From: [Clostridium] scindens
GTDB lineage: Bacteria; Bacillota; Clostridia; Lachnospirales; Lachnospiraceae
Assembly (NCBI RefSeq): GCF_019597925.1
Contig: NZ_CP080442.1
Coordinates: 3,363,501-3,427,500 of the forward strand
DNA: 64,000 nt
Direction of reading: 5' to 3'
The notes beneath the pieces are model-generated. The model saw only the letters and a program-made list of their open reading frames with translations. It was not told the DNA's origin and made no database searches. Positions 44,222 to 52,188 of this stretch are shown here, one piece after another; the stretch's first letter is position 1, and every line of letters starts with the position of its first letter. The translations under genes and the position numbers were made by a program.

Positions 44222-44290
44222 TCCCTCCGGAAATTCCAGTCCGGAGGATAATTAGAAAAAGGCACTCCAACTTCTGGTTGGAACGCCTTT
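44222..44290 (-). promoter_or_regulatory. glnN leader: terminator hairpin plus second hairpin
   Basis: Soon after the promoter, AAAGGCGTTCCAAC (44277-44290) and GTTGGAGTGCCTTT (44258-44271) form a stem with a 5-nt loop and a T5 tail, which is a rho-independent terminator inside the leader. A second hairpin, TCCTCCGGA against TCCGGAGGGA (44222-44248), follows before the ribosome site. The arrangement implies attenuation. Confidence 0.75.
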
Positions 44291-44308
44291 GTTCTCTTTA
44301 CGCCTGTT

Positions 44309-44337
44309 AGTATACCTCAATCAGTCGAAAAAGGCAA
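44309..44337 (-). promoter_or_regulatory. Promoter of glnN
   Basis: On the minus strand TTGCCT (44332-44337), 17-nt spacer, TATACT (44309-44314). Confidence 0.75.
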
Positions 44338-44546
44338 GTAAAAATTTCATTCTTCAGCAATTATAAAAATTTCAACCTTTTTTTCGACAAAAATTCAATA
44401 TCGTTATTTTGCACAAAACAGGTGCGTGTTCTTTGTAGAATTTGTTTCTTTTCTATTTCCTATCATATCCTCTTTCTTTTGTGATAGCATTCTAATAAGG
44501 CCGCCAGGTTCATGCCGGCCGTCTGAGATTCTGTAGCTGAAATATA
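44338..44546. other. Non-coding border between glnN and the IS30 gene
   Basis: AT-rich without a gene. It holds a GGCCG/CGGCC hairpin with TTATT after it in the leftward direction (about 44498-44521), a plausible terminator for the IS30-family gene. The left prophage border may lie here, but no attachment repeat can be recognised without the other end. Confidence 0.4.
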
Positions 44547-45599
44547 TTAGCTAATTCTCTGCAATTCCTCCTCAAACATTTCCGCTGCAGATTTATACCC
44601 ATGGATACGCCGTGGGTATTGATTTATCCAGTTTTCAACCTCCTGGATGTCCTCAGCCGTTCGATCATCAAAATTCGTTCCTTTAGGGACTTTTCTCCGC
44701 ACCATTTTGTTTGTGACTTCGTTTGTCCCTCTTTCCCAGCTGCTATATGGATGACAGTAATACATCTTTGTTCTCTTTCCTGCTCCTATTGCGGATCTCT
44801 CCAGTTCTTCACAATAGGCAAATTCTGTCCCATTGTCTACAGTTATGCTTTTGAATACCGTTTTGAATAATTCTCCCCAGCGTTTTTCCAACCGGTCCAC
44901 TGCTGCCACCACTTCCTCAGCACTATGGTTATTCAATTTGAATATGATTTCCGCTCTTGTTTTTCTTTCTGTAAGTGTTAATAATGTATTTTTAGATTTT
45001 CCTCGGCACCCCAGAACGCTATCCATTTCCCAGTGGCCAAACTCCTCTCTGCTGTTTATGATCTCCGGTCTATTTTCTATGCTTTCGCCCGCCTCTGCTC
45101 TCTTTTGCTTCTTTACCTTATTATATTTTCTTTTCCTATTCTTTTTTACAGGCAGATTTTTATTGGTTACTCTCAGAAAAATTCCTTTATCTATATAACT
45201 GTATACAGTGGTTGTGCATATTTTGGTCTGGAACTCGCTCCATCGGCCTGATGCTGTCAATTCTCCTATGATTGCATCCGGACTGTAATCCTCATTTATT
45301 ATTTTATTCTCAATATAATTGGCTAGCTTGATATCATTTCCTATTTTCAGCTGTGTTCCCCTTACTTTCAGGTTTTCATCACATTTTCGTTGTGCCAGAT
45401 CTGAACTATATCGCATTTCGGTGGTATAGTCGCTGTTTAAGTGTTCATATCGGCCTCGTTTAAGTTCATTGTAGATTGTACTGCGGTGTACGTGCAAAAT
45501 CTCAGCAATTTCCGCAACTTTATGGCCAGCATTATATAAAGCCTCCAGTCTGATTCTATCGCTGTGTTTTAATTGTCTACTTCCTTTTTGATTTGCCAT
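44547..45599 (-). CDS. IS30-family transposase
   Basis: 350 residues. An N-terminal helix-turn-helix (RIRLEALYNAGHKVAEIAEILHVH in two parts) is followed by a DDE core with GHWEMDSVLG, ITVDNGTEFA and YSSWERGTNE. Full length with no break. Start 45599 (ATG, GGAG close by) is preferred over the longer frame to 45623. No terminal inverted repeats could be matched, so the limits of any IS are unknown. It sits at the edge of the prophage. Confidence 0.88.
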   Translation of the reverse strand: MANQKGSRQLKHSDRIRLEALYNAGHKVAEIAEILHVHRSTIYNELKRGRYEHLNSDYTTEMRYSSDLAQRKCDENLKVRGTQLKIGNDIKLANYIENKIINEDYSPDAIIGELTASGRWSEFQTKICTTTVYSYIDKGIFLRVTNKNLPVKKNRKRKYNKVKKQKRAEAGESIENRPEIINSREEFGHWEMDSVLGCRGKSKNTLLTLTERKTRAEIIFKLNNHSAEEVVAAVDRLEKRWGELFKTVFKSITVDNGTEFAYCEELERSAIGAGKRTKMYYCHPYSSWERGTNEVTNKMVRRKVPKGTNFDDRTAEDIQEVENWINQYPRRIHGYKSAAEMFEEELQRIS

Positions 45600-45618
45600 A
45601 CTCCTGCCTCTTTCGTAA

Positions 45619-45653
45619 AACAACCCGCAGGCATCGGTGTCCTGCGGGTTGTT
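45619..45653 (-). terminator. Terminator after the small XRE gene
   Basis: AACAACCCGCAG (45619-45630) and CTGCGGGTTGTT (45642-45653) pair exactly; leftward it is followed by TTTTACG. Confidence 0.85.
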
Positions 45654-45665
45654 ATGTGCTTCTTA

Positions 45666-45860
45666 TCATTTGCCTTGTATTATTTTATCTACTATCAGCT
45701 TTTCAATGTAATGCGGACAGCTCCGCACTCCAGTCTCCCAGTTCGACAGTGTTCTATATGGTATTTCTAACCACTCTGACACCTCACGCCTACTCATTCC
45801 CTTTTGTTTGCGTGCTTCTTCAATCGTCATTTTGTCTGCTTCCTTACGCTCCATATCCAT
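45666..45860 (-). CDS. Small XRE-type helix-turn-helix protein
   Basis: 64 residues with MTIEEARKQKGMSRREVSEWLEIPYRTLSNWE, a helix-turn-helix of the XRE kind, and little else. It overlaps the previous gene by 17 nt. An ATG ten codons in, with AAGGAAG upstream, is an alternative start. Probably a phage regulatory protein. Confidence 0.65.
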   Translation of the reverse strand: MDMERKEADKMTIEEARKQKGMSRREVSEWLEIPYRTLSNWETGVRSCPHYIEKLIVDKIIQGK

Positions 45861-46125
45861 TTTCTCTCATTTCATTTATAATTGTTTCATCATATCCTTT
45901 TCCGTAGTATCTAAAAATAACACTTTCATCTTCAAAGAAAACCCAGTCACAATTAGTATCATTGATAATTCTTGCAACCGCTTCTTTTTTTGAAGAACCC
46001 GGCAAGAATTTTGCAATATATTCGACAGCTTCGCACATTGATTTGAAATTAAAGACCTCTCCGCCCTCTTCCTCTTTGCAGATTGCAATATAATCGTTTT
46101 TTGTATATCCCTTTACTGCTTTCAT
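45844..46125 (-). CDS. Hypothetical phage protein, 93 residues
   Basis: Soluble acidic protein (MKAVKGYTKNDYIAICKEEE) of unknown function, with an aromatic-rich centre (CDWVFFEDESVIFRYYGKGYDE). It is preceded by AAGAGGTG and linked to the small XRE gene by a 17-nt overlap. No family recognised. Confidence 0.65.
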   Translation of the reverse strand: MKAVKGYTKNDYIAICKEEEGGEVFNFKSMCEAVEYIAKFLPGSSKKEAVARIINDTNCDWVFFEDESVIFRYYGKGYDETIINEMRENGYGA

Positions 46126-46180
46126 TCTATTACACCTCTTGCCTTTTATTTTTTTCCTGCTATAATCTAATTAAGCACTT

Positions 46181-46215
46181 GGGGCGGTTAGCAGGATTGT
46201 TTAGGTATCCGCCCC
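46181..46215. other. Hairpin in the prophage control region
   Basis: GGGGCGG (46181-46187) and CCGCCCC (46209-46215) pair exactly around a 21-nt loop in a 113-nt gap between two small leftward genes. No T-tract follows directly. Confidence 0.45.
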
Positions 46216-46238
46216 TCGTGTGTTCCCTTTATTCTATT

Positions 46239-46367
46239 TTACTTTCTTACCTCTTCAAGGATTTTTTCAATATGTTCTACTGTATGTGTTTCTCCGTTTG
46301 TTCTCGCTACTTCTCTTATTGATACTAACATTGCTATCAGATCTGCTTTACTCATTTCGTTCTCCAT
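46239..46367 (-). CDS. Very small phage protein (42 residues)
   Basis: MENEMSKADLIAMLVSIREVA continues with a Glu-rich helix ending EKILEEVRK. AAAGGAG lies 6 nt before ATG 46367, and the operator-controlled promoter at 46406-46434 stands directly upstream, so it is the first product of that promoter. Unknown function. Confidence 0.6.
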   Translation of the reverse strand: MENEMSKADLIAMLVSIREVARTNGETHTVEHIEKILEEVRK

Positions 46368-46405
46368 GTTTAACTCCTTTCCTGCTGTTCCCTTGCTACA
46401 ATTAT

Positions 46406-46454
46406 ATAATACACCCATTGAGTGCATTTGTCAATCGTTTTCTACTCATTGGGT
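46406..46454 (-). promoter_or_regulatory. Phage early promoter with paired repressor operators
   Basis: On the minus strand TTGACA (46429-46434), 17-nt spacer, TATTAT (46406-46411). Two palindromic sites of the form ACxCAxTGxGT lie at 46412-46424, inside the spacer, and 46444-46454, just upstream of the -35, with centres 31 nt apart. Binding at the inner site would block polymerase. The XRE protein encoded at 46491 is the likely repressor. Confidence 0.75.
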
Positions 46455-46490
46455 GTATTTTTTACAAGAAAAAAACACCGTAACATACTG

Positions 46491-46742
46491 TTACAGTGTC
46501 CCACTTTCATCAGTCAGCCATTCCATGCTCACGCCCAGTGCTTTAGAAAATATTTTCAATTCATAATCTGTTACGATTCTTGTGCCTCTTTCTATGCGAC
46601 TTATTGAATCTCGTTCTATCGCAACTCCGGCCACCTGCATACGCGCCGCTAAATCACTTTGTGTAATTCTGTTTTTTGCTCTCGCCAACCTTATGCGTTC
46701 CCCGCACAAGTTATCTTTTCCCTTGTATGCGTATATCTTCAT
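46491..46742 (-). CDS. XRE-family repressor (cI-like, short)
   Basis: 83 residues: helix-turn-helix about 15-70 (RIRLARAKNRITQSDLAARM, then RDSISRIERGTRIVTDYELK) and ALGVSMEWL at the end. It lacks a protease or dimerisation domain, so it resembles short phage repressors. ATG 46742 follows GGGGCG; a start six codons earlier is possible. It lies just upstream of the paired operators. Confidence 0.8.
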   Translation of the reverse strand: MKIYAYKGKDNLCGERIRLARAKNRITQSDLAARMQVAGVAIERDSISRIERGTRIVTDYELKIFSKALGVSMEWLTDESGTL

Positions 46743-46865
46743 CCGGTACGCCCCTATCATGTGTTAATAATCAGAATTTTTCTTGACTTTACCACATTTC
46801 AAAAGCATAATTGTGTTAAAGGTCAGCATGACTATAATTTTCACATTTATCTAGGAGGATGCACT

Positions 46866-47369
46866 ATGGATTTATTCACAAAAGCTGATAAGCAAAAAGA
46901 GTTCCCTGATAGTAATACCGTTCTTATACATTTGAAAAGCAACGGAAAATTCAATGTAACTATTCACGATAACTTTCTTACGGTAGAGCCGCGTGGTTTC
47001 ACTAATGCTGTTAATAAGGGACTGATCGGGCAAAAGACCTATGATCTCAATAATGTTTCCGGTGTACAATACAAAAAACCCGGATTTACCACTGGATATT
47101 TGCAGATTGTTCTCATCGGCGGCAGAGATGCACGAAACGGCGTCTCCGGAGCTGTAAAAGATGAAAATTCCATCACTTTCTCTAAAAAAGAGGATCATCT
47201 GATTCTTGAAATAAAAGAATATATTGAAAATTATATCCATGAACGCTCCGCTGGTTCCGCTACAGCCTCTAATCTTGATGAAATACGAAAGCTTAAAGAG
47301 TTGCTTGATATTGGAGCAATCACAGATGAGGAATTTGAAGCCAAAAAGGCTCAGTTGCTTAGCATTTAA
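46866..47369 (+). CDS. DUF4429/SHOCT-domain protein (cargo gene, opposite strand)
   Basis: 167 residues. The N-terminal beta-rich part (FNVTIHDNFLTVEPRGF, LQIVLIGGRDA) resembles DUF4429/PH-like domains. The C terminus is a SHOCT helix motif (IRKLKELLDIGAITDEEFEAKKAQLL). It is the only rightward gene of the prophage part, with its own AGGAGG and terminator, so it is a candidate lysogenic-conversion gene. Function unknown. Confidence 0.8.
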   Translation: MDLFTKADKQKEFPDSNTVLIHLKSNGKFNVTIHDNFLTVEPRGFTNAVNKGLIGQKTYDLNNVSGVQYKKPGFTTGYLQIVLIGGRDARNGVSGAVKDENSITFSKKEDHLILEIKEYIENYIHERSAGSATASNLDEIRKLKELLDIGAITDEEFEAKKAQLLSI

Positions 47370-47383
47370 AGAAATCACAAAAA

Positions 47384-47409
47384 GCCCCGGCATTTTGCCG
47401 GGGCCTTTC
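47384..47409. terminator. Bidirectional terminator between SHOCT and endolysin genes
   Basis: GCCCCGGC (47384-47391) pairs with GCCGGGGC (47397-47404) around a 5-nt loop. A T5 tract follows leftward and CTTTCTGTTT rightward, so it serves both convergent genes. Confidence 0.9.
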
Positions 47410-47429
47410 TGTTTGTCACATGTCTGATA

Positions 47430-49193
47430 TTATTTCACATATACATTTCCATCATAGTATGCCGCGATCCATCCAGACGGTACCAGAATCCATATATCAC
47501 TGCCTACATTCTTGATAGCCTGGCACGTTACCTGAGTACCTGCATCCAGGCATCCATCATGATCTTTATCATGTCTCCGTCCGTCCAGTGTCAGCTGGCT
47601 GTAGCTCTTGGTTGGGCAACCTGTTCCTGCTCCTGTTCTCACTTTCAGTTCAACCTGCAGAGCGTACACTGTTCCCACTTTGTATGTCGGCGCCTTGTTG
47701 GAGCTGTTTCCGGAATTTGATCCAGCCTGTCTGATATACGATGAATCTACAAAACCATAAATCTTTTTAGCAAGCAGGATATAATACCAATCATGGCCGC
47801 TGTTGTCCTTGATCGTATCGCAAATATCCACCAGGTTTCCTGCTCCCAGTACCGGCCAGGACTTGATGCTTGTGGAGCTGCCTGCCCAGGTCTTAACCGG
47901 AACATTGTCCTGTGTGATTTCTCCCACCCACTTCGGAGTCTTATTGATTTCTCCGGATGCTGATCCGTTGGAAGTTGTTCCGGAGTTCGTTCCAGAATTA
48001 GAACTGTTTCCTTTACCGGTTGCTTTGGATGCATAGTCAGGTATTCCGTATCCACGGATATATCTGCCGTTAATTGTGATCTTTCTTGTTCCGACCAATC
48101 CGCCGCCCATGTTGCACTCTCCTATTAGAATCTCTCTGGTGTTCTTATTGACCTCCAGAACAATTCCAACATGATCCGGCCAGCTTGTACAATCCGTTGT
48201 TGCATAATTCGTTCCATCTTTCCAATAATAGAACACGAAATCTCCAGTATCTGGGATATATGCATCATTTTCAACCCACCGGCCCATTTTCTGGAACAGC
48301 TGAATCATATATCCACAGCTGCACTCTCTTGGAATAATGTCCGTGAGTCCGGCCTTGATTCCCGCTGCGGATGCTCCTGTTGCACAGTAGTCATCTGTTG
48401 GTTGTACTTTGTACCCTCTGGCCAATGGCAGGCAGCTATTGTATAAGTTGATAATGACCATGTGTGATCTATCTGACCGTTTCAGTCCGATCCATCCTCT
48501 CATGTTGTTTGCTACCATCTGTCTCAATTCATTCTCTGTCATTCCTGCGCTCTCCTTTTCTTCTCCTACATACTGCTTGATCCATTTCACACAGCACTGA
48601 TGTCTGGACTGATACATCTTGTCTCCAACCTGGTTGTTGTTTGATGTATCCTGCTGATCCAGGATCAATGATGCATAGACGCTATCCGGCGTGTACGGTT
48701 TGGCCGCACGTCCGAAAATTCTTTTTGTCGGTTTCGGGCCTCCCAGATGTTCAATCTCGCACCACATCATCTGAGCTGGCACAGTATTGACTCCGTATGC
48801 CACGGCCTGTTTGATGTATGTCTCCATCAGCTGCTCAAACAGCTCATCTTGGCATTTCTTTCCGCTCGGTGTCGTGATGATTGCGATCAGCGCCGCTTTC
48901 TCTGTTGCAGATGGATTCCAGCCGATCGCCTCCCAGTCCTGGCTCAGTCTGGACTCAATTCCTGCAGTGTCAGCTCCGCGAAATGCTCCCGGATCCTCTT
49001 TCAGAATCATCTGACAGAGTTTTCTGGCCTCATTGCCATAATTCTGTGCCCAGCCCAACGTGCAGGTTTTTTCATTCGCTGAGTTTGCTCTCTTTCCGGC
49101 GTATGCTTCGTATCTACGTTGTCCATATTCCTGACCGCCAGACTCCACTCCTCCGATAATGTTCGTCAATATTTCAAGTTGCTTTTTGTCCAT
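47430..49193 (-). CDS. Phage endolysin with N-terminal hydrolase, CHAP-like and SH3-like domains
   Basis: 587 residues. Residues 1-215 look like a lysozyme/chitosanase-type hydrolase (IIGGVESGGQEYGQRRYEAY) not assigned to a family. About 235-390 is a CHAP/NlpC-like peptidase with DDYCATGASAAGIKAGL and DHVGIVLEVN (likely Cys-His). A Ser/Gly/Asn/Thr linker is followed by two SH3-like wall-binding segments. It follows the holin genes and should degrade peptidoglycan at lysis. TTGGAGGA precedes the ATG. Confidence 0.82.
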   Translation of the reverse strand: MDKKQLEILTNIIGGVESGGQEYGQRRYEAYAGKRANSANEKTCTLGWAQNYGNEARKLCQMILKEDPGAFRGADTAGIESRLSQDWEAIGWNPSATEKAALIAIITTPSGKKCQDELFEQLMETYIKQAVAYGVNTVPAQMMWCEIEHLGGPKPTKRIFGRAAKPYTPDSVYASLILDQQDTSNNNQVGDKMYQSRHQCCVKWIKQYVGEEKESAGMTENELRQMVANNMRGWIGLKRSDRSHMVIINLYNSCLPLARGYKVQPTDDYCATGASAAGIKAGLTDIIPRECSCGYMIQLFQKMGRWVENDAYIPDTGDFVFYYWKDGTNYATTDCTSWPDHVGIVLEVNKNTREILIGECNMGGGLVGTRKITINGRYIRGYGIPDYASKATGKGNSSNSGTNSGTTSNGSASGEINKTPKWVGEITQDNVPVKTWAGSSTSIKSWPVLGAGNLVDICDTIKDNSGHDWYYILLAKKIYGFVDSSYIRQAGSNSGNSSNKAPTYKVGTVYALQVELKVRTGAGTGCPTKSYSQLTLDGRRHDKDHDGCLDAGTQVTCQAIKNVGSDIWILVPSGWIAAYYDGNVYVK

Positions 49194-49244
49194 GATCTTC
49201 CTCCAATCAAAGAAAAAGGGACGGTTTCCCGTCCCCTATTCCTG

Positions 49245-49466
49245 TTATTTCTCTGTCTCATCTTCGATGCACGCTGCATCTGTCAGACCCTCTCCGATGA
49301 TGTACGCCACCACGGATGCTCCGGCCATAATCAGTGCTGTGACCTGTGTTGCTGTGTTCTCAGCTCCACCAGTGGCCACAATCATCATGCTCACGAATGA
49401 TGCAACTGCAGTCCATAACTTTCTACTTGTCAGTTTTCTTACCCAGTTAATTTTCTTCATTTCCAT
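49245..49466 (-). CDS. Small phage membrane protein (holin-associated)
   Basis: 73 residues with one or two hydrophobic segments (LWTAVASFVSMMIVATGG and VTALIMAGASVVAYIIGEGL). Such proteins usually lie beside holins and may themselves act as holins. It overlaps the larger holin gene by 20 nt. Start at 49466 or at the next in-frame ATG (49460), which has better spacing from AGGAGG. Confidence 0.7.
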   Translation of the reverse strand: MEMKKINWVRKLTSRKLWTAVASFVSMMIVATGGAENTATQVTALIMAGASVVAYIIGEGLTDAACIEDETEK

Positions 49467-49884
49467 GTTCCTCCTCTGATTTCTTTGTTAAAATCTCTAT
49501 TGCCTTTGTTATCTGTGGCGGCATCGGAATCCCCATCAGACCCGCATTCTCCACGATGCTGATAGCCTCGTTGGAAATAAATCCGATAATCACGGCGTCA
49601 CGTATGTAGTTCACATGAATCAGCATATCGAACCGGTACGCCATCAGCACGATCAGTAAAATCACGGCTTTTCTGCAGAGTCCTTTGAATCCCGCCTTGC
49701 TTTCCAGTGCTCCGTTTTTCGTCTTTGTAGACTTGTGGAACACTCCGGCCACAATCAAGCCAGTCAGGTAGTCTATGCCGATCAGAATCATCAGCGTCTG
49801 CAATCCTGTATCCCAACCACCCAAAAGTGCTGCTATGAATCCGCCGACCATTCCAACCGTGGTGCATAACTGCTCTTTCATCAT
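49447..49884 (-). CDS. Phage holin (TcdE/UtxA family)
   Basis: 145 residues with about three or four hydrophobic segments. GIDYLTGLIVAG and GFKGLCRKAVILLIVLMAYRFD match the toxin-secretion/phage-lysis holin family. It should form membrane lesions that let the endolysin out. ATG 49884 has GGGGAGG upstream; the longer frame to 49911 overlaps the previous gene. Confidence 0.88.
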   Translation of the reverse strand: MMKEQLCTTVGMVGGFIAALLGGWDTGLQTLMILIGIDYLTGLIVAGVFHKSTKTKNGALESKAGFKGLCRKAVILLIVLMAYRFDMLIHVNYIRDAVIIGFISNEAISIVENAGLMGIPMPPQITKAIEILTKKSEEEHGNEEN

Positions 49885-49907
49885 CTTTCTACACCTCCCC
49901 TCTGCCC

Positions 49908-50078
49908 TCATACATCATCCACATCGTCCACATCAGCGTATGGCCTGCAGTAGTATTCCGTTATATCCAGCTCGTCCTCAATCTGTTCCAGCGTCTTGCT
50001 GCTCTGTCCTCTGATATACAACCGCAAGTCCGTGATGTGCGACCATAGCCTTGATATAATTCTCAGCTTAGTCATCAT
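49908..50078 (-). CDS. Very small phage protein (about 56 residues)
   Basis: Reads MMTKLRIISRLWSHITDLRL and ends with an acidic tail (ADVDDVDDV). Its ATG overlaps the stop of the preceding gene (ATGA), and GAGGA lies just before it, which argues for translation by coupling. No family recognised. Confidence 0.6.
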   Translation of the reverse strand: MMTKLRIISRLWSHITDLRLYIRGQSSKTLEQIEDELDITEYYCRPYADVDDVDDV

Positions 50079-50281
50079 TCCTCTGTGATCTCTCCCATTC
50101 CGGATCTAACCAGAATATCTTTCACTTTTGTCTTTAAGAGACGCGGAACTCTTTCATACATTTTCTTTGCGTCCTCTACTGTCTCCTGGTTCATAATTTC
50201 CTGTGCCCATAACATTGCCATCATTGCAATACCATCCTTTCCTGTACATAATAAAAATAAATTGATTAGTAACTTACGCAT
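50075..50281 (-). CDS. Small hypothetical phage protein, 68 residues
   Basis: One hydrophobic N-terminal segment (LLINLFLLC, IAMMAMLWAQ) and a basic C-terminal helix (YERVPRLLKTKVKDIL). It overlaps the genes on both sides (8 nt and 4 nt) in the fibre-to-holin interval. Unknown function. Confidence 0.65.
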   Translation of the reverse strand: MRKLLINLFLLCTGKDGIAMMAMLWAQEIMNQETVEDAKKMYERVPRLLKTKVKDILVRSGMGEITEE

Positions 50282-50630
50282 AAACCGCCTCCGACATTTC
50301 CAGCAGGCATGATTTCAGCATCCTGATTGTTTCCTCCTGCTCCTGAACCTTTTGTTCCAGTGTCTTTTCTTTCTGTGGCTCATATTCCAGATATTTCTCC
50401 GGATTCTTCTCCACGGCTTCACGGTTTACGTTTTCCGCTTTTTCCCGGAACTGGTGGAAATCATATTCCCAGAACGTATCTGTCACAGTGATATACTGTT
50501 CTTTTTCTACCATCTGCTGATTTTCTTCTGTAACTTCCTGCCCATTGAGGCAGATTGTCACGTCCACCATTCCGTTATCAAGCGGCTGCCAGCTGACCGC
50601 CGGCTGTTCTGTTGTGAATCTTGCTTTCAA
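50274..50630 (-). CDS. Fibre-associated phage protein with C-terminal coiled coil, 118 residues
   Basis: A beta-rich N-terminal half (WQPLDNGMVDVTICLNGQEV) and a Glu/Lys coiled coil from about residue 80. It resembles the small proteins usually encoded just after clostridial-phage tail fibres. It overlaps the reverse transcriptase gene by 53 nt. It is not an evident Avd: it is acidic and not a four-helix bundle by eye. Confidence 0.65.
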   Translation of the reverse strand: MKARFTTEQPAVSWQPLDNGMVDVTICLNGQEVTEENQQMVEKEQYITVTDTFWEYDFHQFREKAENVNREAVEKNPEKYLEYEPQKEKTLEQKVQEQEETIRMLKSCLLEMSEAVYA

Positions 50631-51852
50631 TGCTTACCCTCCTTTTCGCGTATTTCATCAGTTGCTCTATTCCATACTTCTTTTTGAAGTGAACGGAATC
50701 TGAATTTTTGAACCACCCATAATATGAAATGCAGCGGTACGCCAGATCTAGTGCTATCTCCATACGCCGTTGCACCTGTTTTCTCAATCTCAGATATGCC
50801 CGTCTTGCCCGGAGGAATATGCTCCGGCGGACTTCTGTGCGGTCCCTATAAATTTTGTAGCCCATCATATCAATGCAATCTCCGTGATGCTTTCCATCTT
50901 TTCCGATATAGTCAACCTGGAACAGTTTCCAGTTCGGTTTTATCTCCAGGCCCAGCTCCTCTCTGAAAAATCGGATCAGCATGAGCATGGCCTTTTTGAC
51001 GTCTACCTTTCGTGGTCCCAGGATCAGGATATCGTCCATATAAAAGATTATTTTATAGAACAGTCTTGTCCGTTTCTCCTGGCCACGTCTTTTCTGCACC
51101 TTAAAGAGCTTTTGCTGTGCATAGTGGTAGGCAAAACTGAGGTAGTAATTGCATAGCCACTGGCTCAAATATGAACCGATGGATAGCCCCTGCTTGTACG
51201 ATGCAATCAATGTCTCCACTAAATAAAGCAGGTCATCATTTTTGACCTGCTTTCTCAGAAATCTCATGAGCTTTCTTGTGTTAATAGATGGATAACAGTG
51301 CCGCACATCTGCCTTGGCTCCTGCCCTCGTTTTGTCCGGATTCTTCCGAATCCATCTCTCTATTGCATTCTTTCCGTATACCTGGCCACGGCCCGGCACA
51401 CTGGCGCATTGATATTTTCCTATCTTTCTTTCAAATAATTCTTTCAGAGCATTGACAGCTACATAATTGTATATCTGCTGTTTTATGCTCTCCACGCCTA
51501 TCTCCCTGAGCTTTCCGGAGTTTCCGTCATACCTCATGGAGTAGTGTATTTCCGGGAAATGAACATCACGCTCCTTGATTTCCCTTGCCAGATCTTCCGC
51601 TGCTCTTTCCAGCAACGGGTCCGCATTGCTCCTTTTCTCCTGGATCAGTCTGCTCACAGCCCTGACGGACAGTGGTTGACCGGTTTGGTATCCGGCCAGG
51701 AACCCTGCCACATCACGCCGTTTCCATTTATCTGAAAAACATTCCAGCATACAGGCCATGATCCAGTCTTTATCCAGTCGTATATTTTTACAGTATCGTT
51801 TCAACTGTGAGTCCTCGTTTCTTGATACAGGAGTTTCCGGTTTTCTACTCAC
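50578..51852 (-). CDS. DGR reverse transcriptase
   Basis: 424 residues. Copies the template-repeat RNA into adenine-mutagenised cDNA. RT motif A is ADVRHCYPSI (Asp182), the DGR-type GSYLSQ is at 226-231 (group II introns have QGxxxSP), the catalytic YMDD at 271-274, then GLEIKPNWKLF and MMGYKIYR. The first possible start is GTG 51852 with a weak ribosome site; an in-frame stop lies two codons before it. Template repeat and target gene lie directly upstream. No Avd or HRDC partner is evident. Confidence 0.93.
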   Translation of the reverse strand: MSRKPETPVSRNEDSQLKRYCKNIRLDKDWIMACMLECFSDKWKRRDVAGFLAGYQTGQPLSVRAVSRLIQEKRSNADPLLERAAEDLAREIKERDVHFPEIHYSMRYDGNSGKLREIGVESIKQQIYNYVAVNALKELFERKIGKYQCASVPGRGQVYGKNAIERWIRKNPDKTRAGAKADVRHCYPSINTRKLMRFLRKQVKNDDLLYLVETLIASYKQGLSIGSYLSQWLCNYYLSFAYHYAQQKLFKVQKRRGQEKRTRLFYKIIFYMDDILILGPRKVDVKKAMLMLIRFFREELGLEIKPNWKLFQVDYIGKDGKHHGDCIDMMGYKIYRDRTEVRRSIFLRARRAYLRLRKQVQRRMEIALDLAYRCISYYGWFKNSDSVHFKKKYGIEQLMKYAKRRVSIESKIHNRTAGGQLAAA

Positions 51853-52026
51853 TCCGCGTCATGGCCTACTGCACCATGCGCCCGTCCAGTCAGGCTCCTT
51901 GGCTCCCAGCTGGGCGGTGTGGCTTCAATCGTATTTTGGGGATATGCCCCACGCACCTGCTTTCCGGTGGCTCCGTTCCTACAGAGCGAAATGTAACGCT
52001 GAAATTCAAATAAATTTCAAGAAAAT

Positions 52027-52128
52027 CCAGAGACGATATTCCAGTTCGTGTTCGACCAGCCATTGTTCGCATTCAGAATCCAGAGGCCAGCATTCGCGCC
52101 ATTGTTCAAATTGCCCAGCGCAAGCCAC
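52027..52128 (-). repeat. DGR template repeat (TR)
   Basis: 102 nt between the target gene and the RT. It aligns without gaps to the VR at 52238-52339, with 12 differences, all at adenines of the leftward (coding) strand. In the VR frame it is rich in AAC/AAT codons (11 Asn), the codons best suited to adenine mutagenesis because they cannot become stops. It is followed by a 174-nt spacer before the RT start. Confidence 0.96.
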
Positions 52129-52174
52129 AGAGGAAACCGCCCGTTTAGCGTTACAAGTCCGTTATTTATTTATA

Positions 52175-52188
52175 AGGGGAAAGCCCCT
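52175..52188. other. DGR-type hairpin after the target gene stop
   Basis: AGGGG (52175-52179) and CCCCT (52184-52188) with a 4-nt loop, 3 nt after the fibre stop codon. Short GC-rich hairpins with tetraloops downstream of the VR promote retrohoming in known DGRs; that role is inferred here. Confidence 0.6.

Noticed and set aside
44175..44340. Known glutamine riboswitch (glnA RNA) before glnN
   Set aside because: The leader is short and its two hairpins do not show the conserved glnA-RNA core; a plain attenuator is better supported.
44480..45670. Terminal inverted repeats of an IS30 element
   Set aside because: No matching ends could be found by eye on the two sides of the transposase, so only the gene is annotated.
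51890..52072. 60-residue leftward frame overlapping the TR, considered as Avd
   Set aside because: Too short, not helical, overlaps the TR, and lacks a ribosome site.
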